Positions 1-13,007 of a stretch of 64,000 nt of DNA are shown one piece after another (within the stretch, counting starts at the first letter, position 1; each line of letters starts with the position of its first letter). Under the pieces are notes generated by a model. It made no database searches, was not told the origin of the DNA, and saw nothing but the letters and a program-made list of their open reading frames with translations. The DNA lies in assembly GCA_033032175.1 (NCBI GenBank), contig CM065322.1, positions 15,624,001 to 15,688,000 on the forward strand, written 5' to 3'. The position numbers were made by a program, and so were the translations under genes. This DNA is from Saturnia japonica (lineage: Eukaryota > Arthropoda > Insecta > Lepidoptera > Saturniidae).

Positions 1-1921
1 AAAGCGGTTATCGCAAACTATGAACGCTTGCATCACCAGAAGCATCACATGCGCATTGCCGACCCTTTAAAAACGTACTCGTTGTAATTAATAAACTTCG
101 TAAAGTAACCAATGAAAAATTTTGGTTTGTAATTGTTTGCCCGGGTAGGTAATGCGACCCTTGTTCAAATGATTCGCGATAATCTACACAGGGTAAGGTA
201 CGAGTTGTGGGTCGTGGGTCCCGTCCCGACCTACACGATGGGCTCTTATTAACGCAATTAAACCGAGATTAGTCAACAATACGAACTGCTTAAAAATATT
301 AAGTCTGCGATTTTTATCTTGTTTTGGTTAATTTTTCAGTAATATGTCAAAAATTTGACATACGCTGTGATTGAATTTTTGGCGGGATTTTAAATTTATA
401 TGTGGTGGTATTTCTTTTAATTCATAAATTTATGTTATTTGGCCCTATATTATGTAATTTTGCCAGCATTTTACGTGATGTAGTTTTGTGTGTATTATAA
501 AACAATAACTAGAAACATATATTTTAAGGGCTGATGACACTTCAGCTTGAATTCCGATTTCGTTGTTACTTCCCCGCGATAGCTCTTTCTATCTCGCTCG
601 CACACTTATAGTCCTGGAGTTGGCGTTGAAAAAGACAAAATCATAGTTAGCCGTCATTAGTTGATTTCATAAAACTAATCAGTAAACCGATCACGAGTCT
701 AGGGTGTAGTGTAGTATTGTTGAATCAGTAGCAGTCGGACCTGAGTTTGTGAAGTACCTAGTGGAAATGGTAAAAAAAAAATAGTACGTCCAATGAAACT
801 TTTTGAAGTTATATTTCTTTCTGATTTTTGGTAGAGGATTAAAATTAAAAGCTGCGCGCGCATCTCGTCATGGAAGTGTAACATGAAGTTAGGAATCAAT
901 GATAATAATGTGAATTAAGTATCCCGAACTTTTACAATTGAAATATTTGGAATTATTTTTATTTTGTTATGGTAAAAAAGTGTATGTTCTTAGGTGCGCA
1001 TATAAGTACACACAATTTTTTAAATAAATAAATAGTTGAAATTACCGTGATTTGGAAATAATAGTCTCCTAAACCTGACCTTATGCGTCAGTTGCTCGCA
1101 TGAACTTGTAAAAACACATAAAATAAAGCAATAGTATGCCACATGAAATTCAACAAGGTGATTACATATTTACTTATGCACAAAATTACGGATAGTAACA
1201 GATTTACGAGCCTCCTTATTCTATACGACCGGTTTCAGCCCCATGAAACCAAATAGTAATATTACAAATATTCGCAATGTTACCTGAATTACTCATTTTT
1301 TCTCAACGATCGTATTGTCTGTAAGGGATAAAGTATGTTTATGCAGCATGAGTGGCTACGTTTACTAAAAATAGCAAAATGAAAAAAAAACGAAATTAGT
1401 TGTATAGATAATGCCGATCAGTTAGAAATAAAAACATAACGTAATTAAATGTAACGCTAATTCCAGGACTATTGGTGCTTGGGGTCACTAGAGGTCAAAG
1501 CAATTTTATTTTAGAATATGTTATCGAAATTTAAAAGTATATTTACTTTTCGTTTGTATAATTGGAATTATGCGTGTTTTCTACATGAATAATTTTATTT
1601 ACATTGTTTCGCCTCATTATGTTACGTAATTGTGTTAAGCGCAAGCGATACACGTTCCTTACATGAAAACCGAAGCGAGACTGAGCGCGCTGAGGGTTAG
1701 GGCAGCAGGGTGGGTGGCTTTAAAGCGCAATAGTTTAGGTAATTTCTTTTTATAGCAACAATAATAGCTATTTTCAAAATAGAAAAATCATAGTCTCTGC
1801 TTTCTATTTCGTTCAGTAAGTATACAAAGTTTCATGAGCTACTAGGTGGAATATTTTGAGTAGTAGCGGTTATTTTTTTTCTGTTTGGAGGTTAACTTTG
1901 CAACTTTTTTCTATTAATACT
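1..1921. other. AT-rich non-coding DNA
   Basis: No reading frame here has recognisable protein character; the 66-codon frame at 699-899 looks like chance. The stretch near 470-530 resembles one near 47250-47310 (both begin ACGTGATGTAGT and continue with similar AT-rich text), so part of it is probably an old repeat. I see nothing else I can name. Confidence 0.6.
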
Positions 1922-2282
1922 ATCGATCGCCGTAAGGTCGAAATGCGAGCAGCAACTTTTTGATCATAGACTATTTTCTGTTTGACATTTACAGTATTCA
2001 TAAACAATAAGTATTATCTACATCACTTGCTGTCACTTTTCGTTGAGTGACAACGTCAATAGTTTGGGTTGGTCTAAGTTCACTGGCACTGGTCGGTTTA
2101 GGATCCGCAGTATTAATTTATTTTATTTTAATGTATTAGTAACAGATATTATAGATAAATTTTAGCTTTCTGCACTCCTTCTCCATATAAACTTTAACCA
2201 TACCAAATATCACAGTCTTCCGTGCACGCCATTCGCTTAAAAAGGTACCGAAAGATTTTGCTTCACGTATTAAAATATAGAT
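1922..2282 (+). repeat. Dispersed repeat family R350, copy 1
   Basis: About 360 bp that recurs at 22135-22494 and 52871-53167. Shared landmarks in order are a start reading CGATCGCCGTAAGGTCGAAA, then ATCATAGACTATTTTCT, a middle block GCAGTATTAAT, CTTTCTGCACTCCTTCT, and an end in CTTCACGTATTAAAATATAG. There is no reading frame and no clear terminal inverted repeat. The class is not known to me; a non-autonomous element or the 3' end of a LINE would both fit. Confidence 0.8.
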
Positions 2283-2463
2283 TTTACTGTAGGCCTTTAC
2301 AGACTAAATTGTTACATATAAGCATGTTTCAAACACTGTTTTTTTACAATGTACCAATGAAACCATGTCCCTAAAATCCGTATCATATCCTAATATGTGG
2401 ACCTCGATATGTAGGTAGTTTATCGAACCGTGTTCGCTACATTGTAGAATATAATAAATGTTC

Positions 2464-2909
2464 TTTGATTATACAGGATGGGTTTTTGAGATGGGGCATT
2501 TTTGTGGTGCCCGGACTATATCCATAATAAAAGGTTTAATTAAGGTTAAAAATAAGTTGGAATCTCTTTTCTTGCAAAAAGTTATCGAAGCCAGGATGAT
2601 TTCCTACGAAATGTATGGGAAAAGTTTTTTTTTTTGCGATTTCTGTCATTTTTAGTACTCTAACCTCAGTTAGTGCTGTAGAGTTTATTGATCCTTATAA
2701 GAAACAGGATCAATTGAGAAGATAAAAACTTTTTGGGAAAATTGACCATTTTCCTGCTGACTGCGTACACATAGAAAAACTGTAAATGCCGGCGAAAATA
2801 GCTCAAACAGTTAAAGACAATCTCCTCAGAAAGTTTTCGTGTAGCTACAAAGGTTAAGGTACCCACCCTTACTAACCTATCTCAAAAATCCAAGCCGTAT
2901 ATAATCAAA
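2464..2909. mobile_element. MITE-like element with imperfect terminal inverted repeats
   Basis: The left end (2464-2495) reads TTTGATTATACAGGATGGGT and continues TTTTGAGATGGG. The right end (2876-2909), read on the other strand, is TTTGATTATATACGGCTTGG followed by ATTTTTGAGATAGG. These are about 32-bp inverted termini with a few differences. The roughly 450-bp interior has no credible coding sequence. This is the plan of a small non-autonomous DNA transposon; I cannot assign the superfamily or see a clean target duplication. Confidence 0.55.
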
Positions 2910-4582
2910 GGTATTTATTTGATATAGTTATAAAAACATAGGTATACATAAAGATTGCGAATGAAAAAGTCACATACGCTATCGGTTCTTTTGGCAGAAT
3001 GGTCATGTTGTAGTTTTTTATTCAATTCCTAACGATTTGAAGTTGCAATAGTTAAATAAAAAGAAGAAAGACGCTGTCATGAATCTAAGCTAATTTTATA
3101 GCAACACATGCGTACAGAAAGCTCTATTTTCTTTTTAATTTAGAACTTAATGAAAATGTTATTTTTGGACGAATACTTTTTCACAAGTTTCCGTATTGTT
3201 CAATTTACTTGAATAGGTTAAAAACACACTACAGCTTAGACCTCGAAAGATGTGATTCTTGCACAACGACCAGTGGTTTGCGGTTCGTTAACTGGCTTGT
3301 GGTTAACGAAGCGTACGTTTGATCTGATCACCTCGCCGAGACCAACTTCACCACAATTTCTTATAACATTAATATCAATATTTTGTGTTCCAATTTGCTA
3401 TTTATTATTTTATCAATATTATTACAGTATCCGATGTGCAAGTCATGAAGACTCCGCTATTGAATCAGATGCTGAACCGATTTTAAAGTTTTTTTTTTCA
3501 ATGTTATAGCTTGAACTCTAAAGACATTTCTTTACGGTAGAGGACAACTAACTTATATAAGCAGCGTTATGCCGCATGCTTAGTATCGGAGGAACAGCGT
3601 ACCATCTTTACACTTCTATTCCTCGTGAAATACTGTTCTTTGTCATGATTTAGCGATGTTTTATATTACAATTTCTATTTTGAAAAAACTATGCACATAA
3701 TTTTAGAATATTTTTAAGAGGAACTGTATAAGATACCAACGCGTGTGTAAGACGCAAAAGATTTCAAGACCAAAAGACGCATCCTACTTTGGACTTTATA
3801 CCAAAGCAATAAATTTGACTTCGCCTAAAGTGTAGCTATCTATTTATCCTTTTATGACAGTGAAATATAGAGTAAGTAGGTTTCGAATAACATCAAAACT
3901 GACCAGATCGATCCAATTTAAAACAAATATCGACACGAAAGAAGGAGAAGAAGAAGATATTGTTATTAAAGTGAGTACAAAACTAAATCAAATTTAAAAA
4001 TATGACCAAAAGACAGGGACTGTTCTTCAAAGCAAAAAAAAAAACAATTGGGCAGTTCACAAGCTATAGACGCGAGATCTTCAGAAAATATAAAAATATC
4101 TTCATTAAAACCGTATAGGGGTGACACCCGAGCCCGACTATGACCATCAGTTGTAGTTCTTTCTACCTATAAAAAATCGTTAATCTATGGCATAGAGCAT
4201 AACATATAGCACATAGCATTGAGCAAGTAACAACGCTGTCAATTTCTGTCTCTGTTTTAAATAGTTTAATTGATCACATCGGCTTTTAAGTGATATATTT
4301 TGTGTATAGTTTCATGAACTAACTGGTGATAAGTTTAGATACTCAAAAACAATTATATTTTTTGAAATAAGTGAAGAATTTTAATCACATTTTGTTGAAC
4401 TACCGGTTGTTGAAATATTCAAGTATACGATTTGAAGCAAACGCGTAAGCTACGACCTATTCACGGCGCTTACGTCCTTTTCGTCACAGATGCGCCTTTT
4501 GTTAAGTATTCAAGTACCTACTGTAAAATAAACCTTGTTGGAGTATATTACTACTACGATACATACTTTGATATAAATTAAA
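2910..4582. other. Non-coding DNA upstream of the CR1-like element
   Basis: AT-rich with no recognisable gene. A short perfect stem, TTCGTTAAC / GTTAACGAA, occurs near 3283-3310. The 5' boundary of the CR1-like element must lie somewhere before 4583, but no target duplication was found to place it, so part of this stretch may be its 5' UTR. Confidence 0.5.
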
Positions 4583-5623
4583 ATGTCTAAATGTGCAAAG
4601 TGTAGTAAAGCAGTCAATAAAAGAAGTCCTGGAGTGCAGTGCATAAGATGTATTAAGTGGTATCATGGTACTGTGCATCGTTAACGACAGATCAGCTAAG
4701 TGCATTGTCAATCATGGAATCAGTTGACTGGAAGTGTCGCGGATGTACACCAACAGTAAGTAGTAAAGGCAAACGCATATCGGTTATTCTTCCTAATCAT
4801 GACGACGAAGAACAATCTGATGCTGAAGGAACAACAAACAATCAAAAAGAAAATACATTACTAGAAATACGTCACGAAGTTCGAAAATTGCATCAAACCG
4901 TCAGAGATATTATACGCGATGAATTACAGAATACTCTGAAGTTTTACTCTAATAAAATAGACGATTACGAGGAGAAAGTTAAGAACCATGAAATGCGTGT
5001 TAAAATTATGGAGAATCAATGTAAGGATATTACCAATATGTGTAGGAATTTAACGCTAAAGAATGAAGTCTTAGAGCAAAAACTCAGTAAAATTGAGCAA
5101 ACTCAGACCTTGAATGGTGTAGAAATATGTGGAGTCGTCGAACAGCAACATGAGGATATTAAAAAAATTGCGACATGGTTTTGCCAGCTGCTGAACCAAA
5201 ATCCACAGGACATCATAAAAGTTGTTAGGAAAAAGAAACCAACTCGTCCCGGTTCAGCTCAAGCAGATCGTGCCAAGGTTGAAGCGCCAATCACTATATC
5301 TTTACGTGAGGGTAGGCGTGAATATTGGTACGAAGCCGCGCGTTTAGCAAAGATTACAGCTAAGGACCTGGGTGGAGAAGGTGATAAAAAGGTATACCTA
5401 CGTGAATCACTCACACCTACGACATCTTACCTACTATAGAAAACTAAGATAAGTCTCAAAGAAAAAGCACTCTGCAAGTACGTCTGGTGTAGGAACGGGC
5501 AAATAATGGTCCGGTCAAAAGAATGGTGATAAGAAGATACACTATGTCTACTCTGAGAAAGACATCGCTCGAATTGGTAAAGACTTACAGAAAGATATCA
5601 TAAATGAGCACTTAAATACCTAA
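4583..5623 (+). pseudogene. CR1-like ORF1: PHD zinc finger, coiled coil, nucleic-acid-binding C-terminus
   Basis: ORF1 of a LINE should coat the element RNA and assist target-primed reverse transcription. The frame opens at ATG 4583 with paired cysteines (CAKC, CIRC) and WYH, then breaks near 4670. It resumes in the next frame with LTTDQLSAL and WKCRGC, which completes the PHD pattern. A long Glu/Lys-rich stretch at about 4860-5110 looks like a coiled coil. A basic section (VVRKKKPTRPG) and a globular section (REGRREYWYEAARLAKIT) follow. A stop at about 5437-5439 interrupts the C-terminus, and homologous-looking sequence (YVYSEKDIARIGKDL) runs on to a stop at 5621-5623. At least two lesions make it a pseudogene. 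The family assignment is an inference from domain order. Confidence 0.75.
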
Positions 5624-5687
5624 TATATATGATAAATATAAATACAAGTTGAACTGTCCAATTATGTTTAGTTAAAGAATATATTCT

Positions 5688-8637
5688 ATGGATTTATTTA
5701 ATCAAAGTGTAACTGAGAGTACCCATTATCAATGGAATGAATTCATGTCTGTAATACCCGACGAGTATAATAAACTTCTCCTACTACATGTCAACATTCG
5801 ATCGATGATTAAAAATCATTCACAGTTAGAGTATATTGTTAAAGGAAGTCAATTACTTATACATTTACTGATTATAACTGAGGCTAATATTAACAACGAA
5901 GTGTCGAGTTTATTTGAACTAGAGGATTACGTTATGTGCACAGAATTACGGAACAATAGAAAAGGAGGTGGTATTATTGTATACACTCATAAGAGTATAT
6001 CATTCGTAAAAACCTTGGTGAATGCGGTGAATTTTGAGTGCCTATATGGTGAGATAACAACTTCTTATGGTTATAGAACGGAATTGTGCTGTGTTTATAG
6101 ACCACCTAGCTTAAATAAAAATAGTTTTGTCTGTGAATTAACACAGTTTTTATCAACGTGTCCCACCAATGAGAACTGTATACTAGTGGGGGAGACTAAT
6201 ATAGATATAAGTTGTACAAATAATACTGTCAGATCGTACCTTAATAGCTTATATGGTCTTGGTTTTGAATGTTGTATTTCACAGTTTACCAGAATTGAGT
6301 CAATTATAGGCGGTATATCGAAATCGTGTATTGATCATTTATTCATTCGTGACGCGAGTGAGCGAGATACACTTGGGCGTTCAATACAGACAGCTGTCGT
6401 TCGTGACTCATTGGCGGATCATTTTATAATCGGTTTATCGCTTATCAGCTCAAATTGTGTGAATGAGAGTAAAGTTGTATATAGGTTAAATAACGATAAA
6501 GTTAAAAATGAATTGAGTCTGATTGATTGGAGCCCTGCATTTGGTTATGGCGACCCGAATGAATTAATGGATTTTATTGTTAACCAGTTTAAGTCTATTT
6601 ATAAAAAATGTAACCTATCAAACTAAAATTAATATATTCAAAAAACAGAGATTTAATTATTTAAGTGAGAAATTAATTGAAATGAGTAGTATAAAGCAAA
6701 ATCTATTAAATTTTTTCTTAAATGCTACAAGCAATAAACAAAATGAGTTAATTTACAAAAAATATAGAAATAGGACAAATAGGATGATCTGTAAAACTAG
6801 AAATAATTCAATCAAAAAGGAAATTTGTGATAGTTTTAAAAACCCGAAAAAAATGTGGGAAATTATAAATAGACTGACTGGAAGAATTGTTAAAACTATT
6901 GATGAAGTACTACTTAAATCTTTTAAATTACCAGCAAAAATACTTTCGAATATTTTTCTTAGTGATTTCGATAAAAATGTTAAAAATTTAATGAACACAT
7001 GTAGTGAACCGTTACTGAATGAACTTACATACATAAACTCACCAAGCTTGTCTCCAAGACTTAAAAAAGCTAATGAAGAAGTATTACATAAAAGTTATAA
7101 AAAATACAGATGACAAAAAAAGTCCAGGATATGATAAAATTAGGGCGAAAGATATAAAATATATCACAGAAAAAATGACCCCAGTACTCACACATTTAAT
7201 AAATTTATGTATCACTAGATCAATATATCCAGATAGGATTAAGATAGGACTAATTAGACCAGTTTATAAAATGGGTAGTTATAATGATACAAATAATTTT
7301 AGACCTATTACAATTTTGTCATGCATTGATAAAATTTTGAGAAAAGTATTTTGGTAGTTTAATAAATAATTTTCTGTCAAGTAATAACATAGTGCGCATA
7401 ACAGACAATTCGGTTTATCAAAAAAAGAAAAGTACGTCACAGTTATTGTCCTTATTTACAGATGAAATAAATGACCATTTAGATAACAGAAAATATATTC
7501 TTGCTGTTATGGTTGATTTCAGCAAAGCATTTGACACATTAAATCTTAAGACACTGTATAAAAAAATGGAGCAGAATGGTATACAGGGACCGATGTTGGA
7601 ACTCTTTAAAAGTTATCACACAAATAAATTTAATTCAGTCACCATAGATGGTGAACATAGTAGACAGATACCTACATATCAAGGCACGGCCCAAGGATCC
7701 GTCCCGGGACCGACAGAATACTTATTATATATAAACGATATGTGCAATATATTTCAACATGGTTCGGTATTTCAGTTTGCTGATGACACATGTATAATCA
7801 CTGCTCACAGTGATTTCAATACGCTACAAGGTATGATTCAGGAGGATTTTGATATGTTGAGTAAGTGGGCTCACGATTTAGGTCTATCCATTAACTACAG
7901 TAAAACTAAGCTAATGTTTAAACATTCACCATATAAAAAATTAACTACCTACCTAAGATTGTCGCTCATGAGCACAACTCACGCACTTAAACAATACCTC
8001 ATGCACATGTTCGTACCTTGACGTAGTGGAAGAGCATACATATCTTGGGCTTAAAATAGATCATAAATTTAATTGGGGTCCGCATGTTGGCCAGTATGTT
8101 GTAAACTTAGAGCTGTGCTGTCAAAATTGTGCATACTTAAACATAAAGTTTCTTTATAGCACATTGAGGCTCTTGTATATGTCATTGGCTGATTCAGTGA
8201 TCAATTATGGACTAGCTAGCTATGGACGTACATATATGACTTATTTGAAGGATATATATAATTTACAAATAAGGTTATTGAAAACCATTGTTCCGTTAAA
8301 AATTAAATATAAATACAAAGATAACTATAATTATTTATTTAATTATTGTAAAGTTCTGAGCATTTTCGATAAATTGGATTTGGCAATTGTAACTCAATAC
8401 AGTAACTGTGAGTGGAACTTAAATAGAATAGTAAGACCTGTGACCTTACGTAATCTGGTATATCTTCCTACATTTGAAATACCTAAATGTAACAACGTGT
8501 ACGGTGAGAGAGTTAGGAGATGCATTCTGCCCAGTACGTTAAATAAATTACCTAAAGCTATAGTCGATAAGCTTGAAAACAAAAATAGAAGCCAAATCAA
8601 AAATATACTCAAGCGATATTTTTTACAGGTTAATTAA
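5688..8637 (+). pseudogene. CR1-like ORF2: AP endonuclease and reverse transcriptase, frameshifted
   Basis: The endonuclease domain occupies about 5770-6450: HVNIRSM, the acidic TEANI, YRPPS, VGETNID (normally GDxNxD, so an Asp to Glu change) and LADHFII (normally SDH). The linker runs 6577-7080. RT motifs follow: SPGYDKIRAKDIK, NFRPITILS, VDFSKAFDTLN (catalytic Asp present), GTAQGSVPGP and QFADDTCII (catalytic FADD). The C-terminal region ends at 8637. The reading frame changes at about 6600, 7090, 7360-7390 and 8020, so no full protein is made. The product would nick genomic DNA and reverse-transcribe the element RNA in the nucleus. Confidence 0.85.
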
Positions 8638-8869
8638 AACCATTAAGTGATTTAAGTAGGTAGTATAACTGCTTTTCTATAAAATCTTTTTAGTTAAGAT
8701 TAGTGTTAAGGATACGTGTAATTTTTTTTGCTATTTATTGGTAATAAACAGAATAAAAAAAAAAAAAAATTATCTAGGTAACTATGATATCGTACCACGA
8801 GCATAATAAATTGATATTTAGAAAAAAAAAACAATGTGCACACTATCAATCGACCCCAAAATTTAATAC

Positions 8870-9578
8870 CCCGTTCGCGCATAACCAACGTTATTCACTG
8901 ACCCGCTCGACCAAACCGAAACAGCTAACGCGTTCTACGCCACCGTCTCTCCAAACAGAGCGTGCCACCGCCCACGCCCGCGTAACCACCGTTCTCTCCG
9001 CAAAGGACGGGCGGTTAACTTCGCTCCCGCACACCCGTCACGTCCACCCTCTCTAGCGGCAACCCAAGCCTAGGTCCGTTCTTCGGTGTGAAACCCTTGG
9101 GTCAGGCAGCCGCCCGCGCAATACAAAGTGACACTATACGTGCAACACTTAGCTACCCACATACAACATTACACACATTGACCACACAGGCACATAGGTT
9201 CTGTAAGGGACCTTTTTTTTCTTTTTTTGCGCTAGTTAGACTAATGCGCTAGTTAGTGTAGAAAAACCATTCCGATTATTAAAAACACATACGCATGGTC
9301 CACTCCTTCCTCCCAGGAGGAGGGGAACGTGCATATGAGTATATGTTAGTTAGTTCGAATTCTCGTAGGATTAGGGAATTAGTTAGATCACGACCTTTTC
9401 GCATTCGCGACGACCGCCCGAGCCGAGGTTCGGCCACTCTGGCACCCTCGTGCGGGTCGTCACAAACTTTCGCGGCTGAGTGCCCTAAGCGCTCGCCCCC
9501 AAGTCCGGTGAAGCTGTAAAAGCCGCAGCGGCTCTGTTTTAGGATAGGGCCTCTAAGGCTAACAGTGTAGTCAGTTCA
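8870..9578 (+). mobile_element. Old, divergent Jockey 3' end (ORF2 tail and 3' UTR)
   Basis: From about 8940 this matches the end of ORF2 and the 3' UTR of the other Jockey copies at visibly lower identity: SPNRACHRPRPRNHRSL here against SPNRACQRPRPRNHRSL elsewhere. The ORF2 frame can be followed back to about 8870 as weaker similarity. The fragment stops at CAGTGTAGTCAGTTC, exactly the Jockey 3' terminus, but has no poly-A tail. It is a 5'-truncated, older relative of copies A, C, D and E. Confidence 0.75.
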
Positions 9579-10239
9579 ATTGTTAATTATTAGATATTAT
9601 AAACAACATTTTTTGTATAAAAACCGATTTAATATAGTCGATTCTTGAAGAAAATAAACAAGGTAAGTGAAGTATTTTTGTAATTACAGGTAATACTTAC
9701 ATTTTTAATTCATTTAGTATCTAATAGCAGTATCTTACATTATTTTGAAAAACCCTTCAATTATTTTATTCTCTTTTAATTACTGTGTATTTTAAAACTA
9801 TATTACTGAGCCACAGCCATCCTAAATGATAAATTAGTACCTACAGAAGGTATTTTAGACGGATTGCAGTAATATTTTTTTGTTTAGCCTGGGCAAGTAT
9901 TATTTACTAAAGATATTAATTTATTAAAATAGGTTTTAAAGACTTTGCTGGCGTAAAAAGATTTTATTTATATTTCTACACGTTTTACAATATTACTTTA
10001 GGTAATAATGTTTAATTGTAAATAATATACTTATTTATTATTTACTTACTTATTATTTTCTGATCTAATAGCAATAGAATTTGTTAACAAAAACGGAATA
10101 TATTAAGTTTAGATTTTTGATTGAAAGTAATCATAATCATATCATACAACTTCGCGTACGTTGATTTGGCTCCGAGATGAGTAGCTCGAGCACTCGTGGC
10201 ATGGATATCACAATCAACGGTGGAGTATTTAACTAGTAT
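9579..10239. other. AT-rich non-coding DNA, probably 5' part of the hAT element
   Basis: No coding sequence. It lies between the old Jockey end and the first recognisable hAT codons. The left terminal inverted repeat expected for the hAT was searched for by eye (CAGTGGCGTAGC) and not found, so the left end is truncated or too diverged to see. Confidence 0.45.
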
Positions 10240-12413
10240 TTTTCTAATAATATTCACATTGGAGTTTACCGGTACCTGATAATGTTCGCATTGACATAAT
10301 AAAAAAGGGCAGTGAACATTTCCAGAACAAATAAGGACCGTTTCCTACTGTATCTCGTCATGGTTCAAAGATTAAAAGGAATGGTTTTATAAACAGATGC
10401 CTAGTGGTGAAAAAATTCTACGATCATGGATGGTATTTTTTCCTATATCAAATAACCTGTACTGTTTTTGCTGTCGTTTATTTGCTGTCAGTAACATACA
10501 AACAACATTTACAACTGGATTTCAGAAGTGGTGGAAACTAAATCCTAAGGTATTGGACCATGAAACTTCATGTGAACATTTAGAAAATTTCGAAAAGTGG
10601 AAAACTTTGGAAATGAGATTAAAATCTCAGACCACAATAGATGATGCAACCTTGCAGTTAATGAATACGGAAAAACAAAAGTGGAAAAATCTTTTATCTA
10701 GATTATTAGATATAACATTGTTTTTGGCTAAACAAAACATAGCATTTCATGGACATGATGAAACCCAAGGGTCGTCTAATAAAGGTAATTTCTTAGAACT
10801 AGTTAAACTGCTGTCAAAGTATGATGCAGTACTCAAAGAACATATACTATATTTGGAGCAGGAAAAATCACCTAAAGTAATATATTTATCGCCAGAAATA
10901 CAAAATGAGTTCATAAATGTTTTAGCTAATCATTTAAAATGTCAGCTTGTCAACGAAATTAAATCGGCCAAATATTTCGGAATCATGTTTGATAGCACAC
11001 CTGACGTTTCACATGTCGATCAAATGTCTGAAGTGATTCTTTATGTAAAAATTAATAATAGAAAAGTAGAAGTCAAAGAAGTATTCTTAGGATTCTTTCC
11101 TTTACATAGAAAAAAGCAGCTGATTTAAGTGCTGAAATACTAAAGAAGCTTGAAAACGATGGCTTAGATATTGTGATGTGTCGTTCTCAAAGTTATGATA
11201 ATGCTGCAGTTATGAGTGATATTCACGGAGGAGTGCAAGCTATTATAAAAGAAAAAAACAATAAAGCAATTTTTATTGGTTGTATAGACCATTCAATTAA
11301 TTTATGCGGCCAACATTCATTCGCACAAAATGTGACTTGTGTTACAATTTTCGGAGCAGTGGAAACAATATTTAACTTTTTTTCAACTTCCACAAGCCGT
11401 TGGGAAGTGCTCCTCAATCACAGCAAAGCATCTGTTAAAAGACTTTCGACAACGCGCTGGAGTGCTCATTATGGTGCAGTAAAAGTATTGGCTGAAAATT
11501 TTGATGAGATAATATCTGCAATTGAGGAACTATGTGACCAAGACGTAAATTTAGAAACTAGAGGTGCTGCACAAAATTTTATGCCTGCTGTGTGCAATTT
11601 CTCATTTCTTTGTTTTCTTTTCTTTTGGAATGATGTGCTAAGGGAAGTGAACAATGCTCAGATTGCATTACAAAGTAAAGGTTTATGTGTTGATGAAATA
11701 ATCGTCTATTCTTTGGAGAGAAACGGTTGCATCTAGCAGAAGAGGCAATAGATTTTGCTGTACAAAAATCGGAAAAATACAACATTTCGATGGAACGACG
11801 AATTTGTCGCAAGAAACGCATGCCCGGTGAATTAGCATCGTCCACCGATGCTGGACTTACACTTAGAGCGGAACTTCAAAAGGACATGTTAGAATATCTT
11901 GACAGATTCAATATTGAACTCGAAACAAGAGTAAAGTCCATTATAAAGACATAGCTTCATTGTTTGAGGTTGTGCAGTCAAAGACCTTGCTTTCGGCAAA
12001 CATTGAACAGTTAAAATTTGCTATATCAAAATTTACTAACCTTTTAAGAAACAGAACTCCTTTTAGAAATACCAAGATTGAGAAGACATTTAAAAGCGGC
12101 TAATATTACTGTCTCTAATTGCGTGACACTGGACTTTTTGAAATTTATTGTGGAATGGGATTTTACAGAATCTCTTCCGAATCTAACGGTCGCACTAAAG
12201 TTATATATAACAATATGTGCATCACTTGCTTCATGTAAGAGAAGTTTCCGCAAATTAAAATTAATTAAAAATTACTTGCGGTCTACAATGACTGAAACCA
12301 GATTAAACAATCTTGGTATTTTAACGATAGAACATGAAGCAACACAAAATATAAATTTTGAAGACGTGATTTCGGAGTTCGCTCGTATCAAAGCTAGAGG
12401 GAAGAAATTTTAA
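10240..12413 (+). pseudogene. hAT-family transposase, ZMYM/DUF4371-like, frameshifted
   Basis: The N-terminal part has the TTF-type zinc-finger layout of this group (RSWMVFFPISNNLYCFCCRLF, 10424-10485), followed by a helical DUF4371-like region (FHGHDETQGSSNKGNFLELV). The RNase-H-like core includes FDSTPDVSH, SYDNAAVMSDIHGGVQ and CIDHSINL. The C-terminal dimerisation segment at about 12200-12320 contains SCKRSFRKLKLIKNYLRSTM. Frame changes occur near 11115, 11730, 11945 and 12080, so the protein is dead. Before decay it would have excised and reinserted the element by cut-and-paste. I chose 10240 because the frame reads sensibly (NVRIDIIKKGSEHFQNK) upstream of the first ATG at 10397. Confidence 0.75.
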
Positions 12414-12920
12414 TTTTTAACAAAGTAATTTTAAAATGAGGCGCGTGCGTGTGCCTTTATACAAATGTGCTACGTCAACAAAATACAGAGCGGGACCGTG
12501 CACCGAGGGCGCGAACGCGACGGAAACGATTCCCTCGAACTCTGTATAACCGACGGCGGATAACACGCTACGGTAACCAGCTGTCTGGAAACCAGTGCGT
12601 GCGAGCCCCTCTCACTACGTGCGACCAACCCTGCTCACACCCGAAACTACTAGGCGTGAAGGGGGCGAAACATCAAGGTACACACACGTAGTGAGGTGCC
12701 TGCTGGTAGGCGCGGCGATGACGTAGCACGGAGTGGAATGGACGGGGTCGCTGGCGGGTTGAACACTTAGAAGATGCAAAAATGACACACAGGCACCACA
12801 ATAAAATTTGCTGTATTCTTCAAGACACAATACAATTTATAGGTACTATCTTCTGGGCACTGTTTCTTCCAGTTTCTTGAGTCTTGAGTCTTGATTCTTC
12901 AGCTTGTGGCACCCGTGTGT
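12414..12920. other. GC-richer non-coding segment of the hAT region
   Basis: Between the hAT transposase stop and the Jockey insertion. Base composition rises (many CG dinucleotides at 12490-12750) and then falls. Short frames exist, but none resembles a known domain. It may be hAT 3' sequence or an older insertion; I cannot tell. Confidence 0.4.
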
Positions 12921-12929
12921 GCTCGTTGG

Positions 12930-12930
<1 letters not shown>
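12921..12930. repeat. Left target-site duplication of Jockey A
   Basis: GCTCGTTGGC here is repeated exactly at 18947-18956, directly outside the other end of the element. It abuts the poly-T (minus-strand poly-A) tail, as expected from target-primed reverse transcription. Confidence 0.85.

Positions 12931-13007
<77 letters not shown>

Larger units (their letters stand above)
4583..8769 (+). mobile_element. Decayed CR1-like non-LTR retrotransposon (copy A)
   Basis: A LINE with two reading frames in order: ORF1 with a PHD-type zinc finger (4583-5623), then ORF2 with endonuclease and reverse transcriptase (5688-8637). A short 3' UTR follows, with AATAAA at 8743-8748 and a 15-A tail at 8755-8769. 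PHD-finger ORF1 proteins are known in CR1-type LINEs, and the RT block style (FSKAFDTL, QGSVPGP, FADDTCII) fits the CR1/Jockey group. Both ORFs carry frameshifts, so the copy is dead. The 5' end is not fixed. A related, less decayed element lies at 26490-27067 plus 42362-44327. Confidence 0.8.

Noticed and set aside
3252..3509. 85-codon frame
   Set aside because: No recognisable domain, low-complexity hydrophobic residues and AT-rich context.
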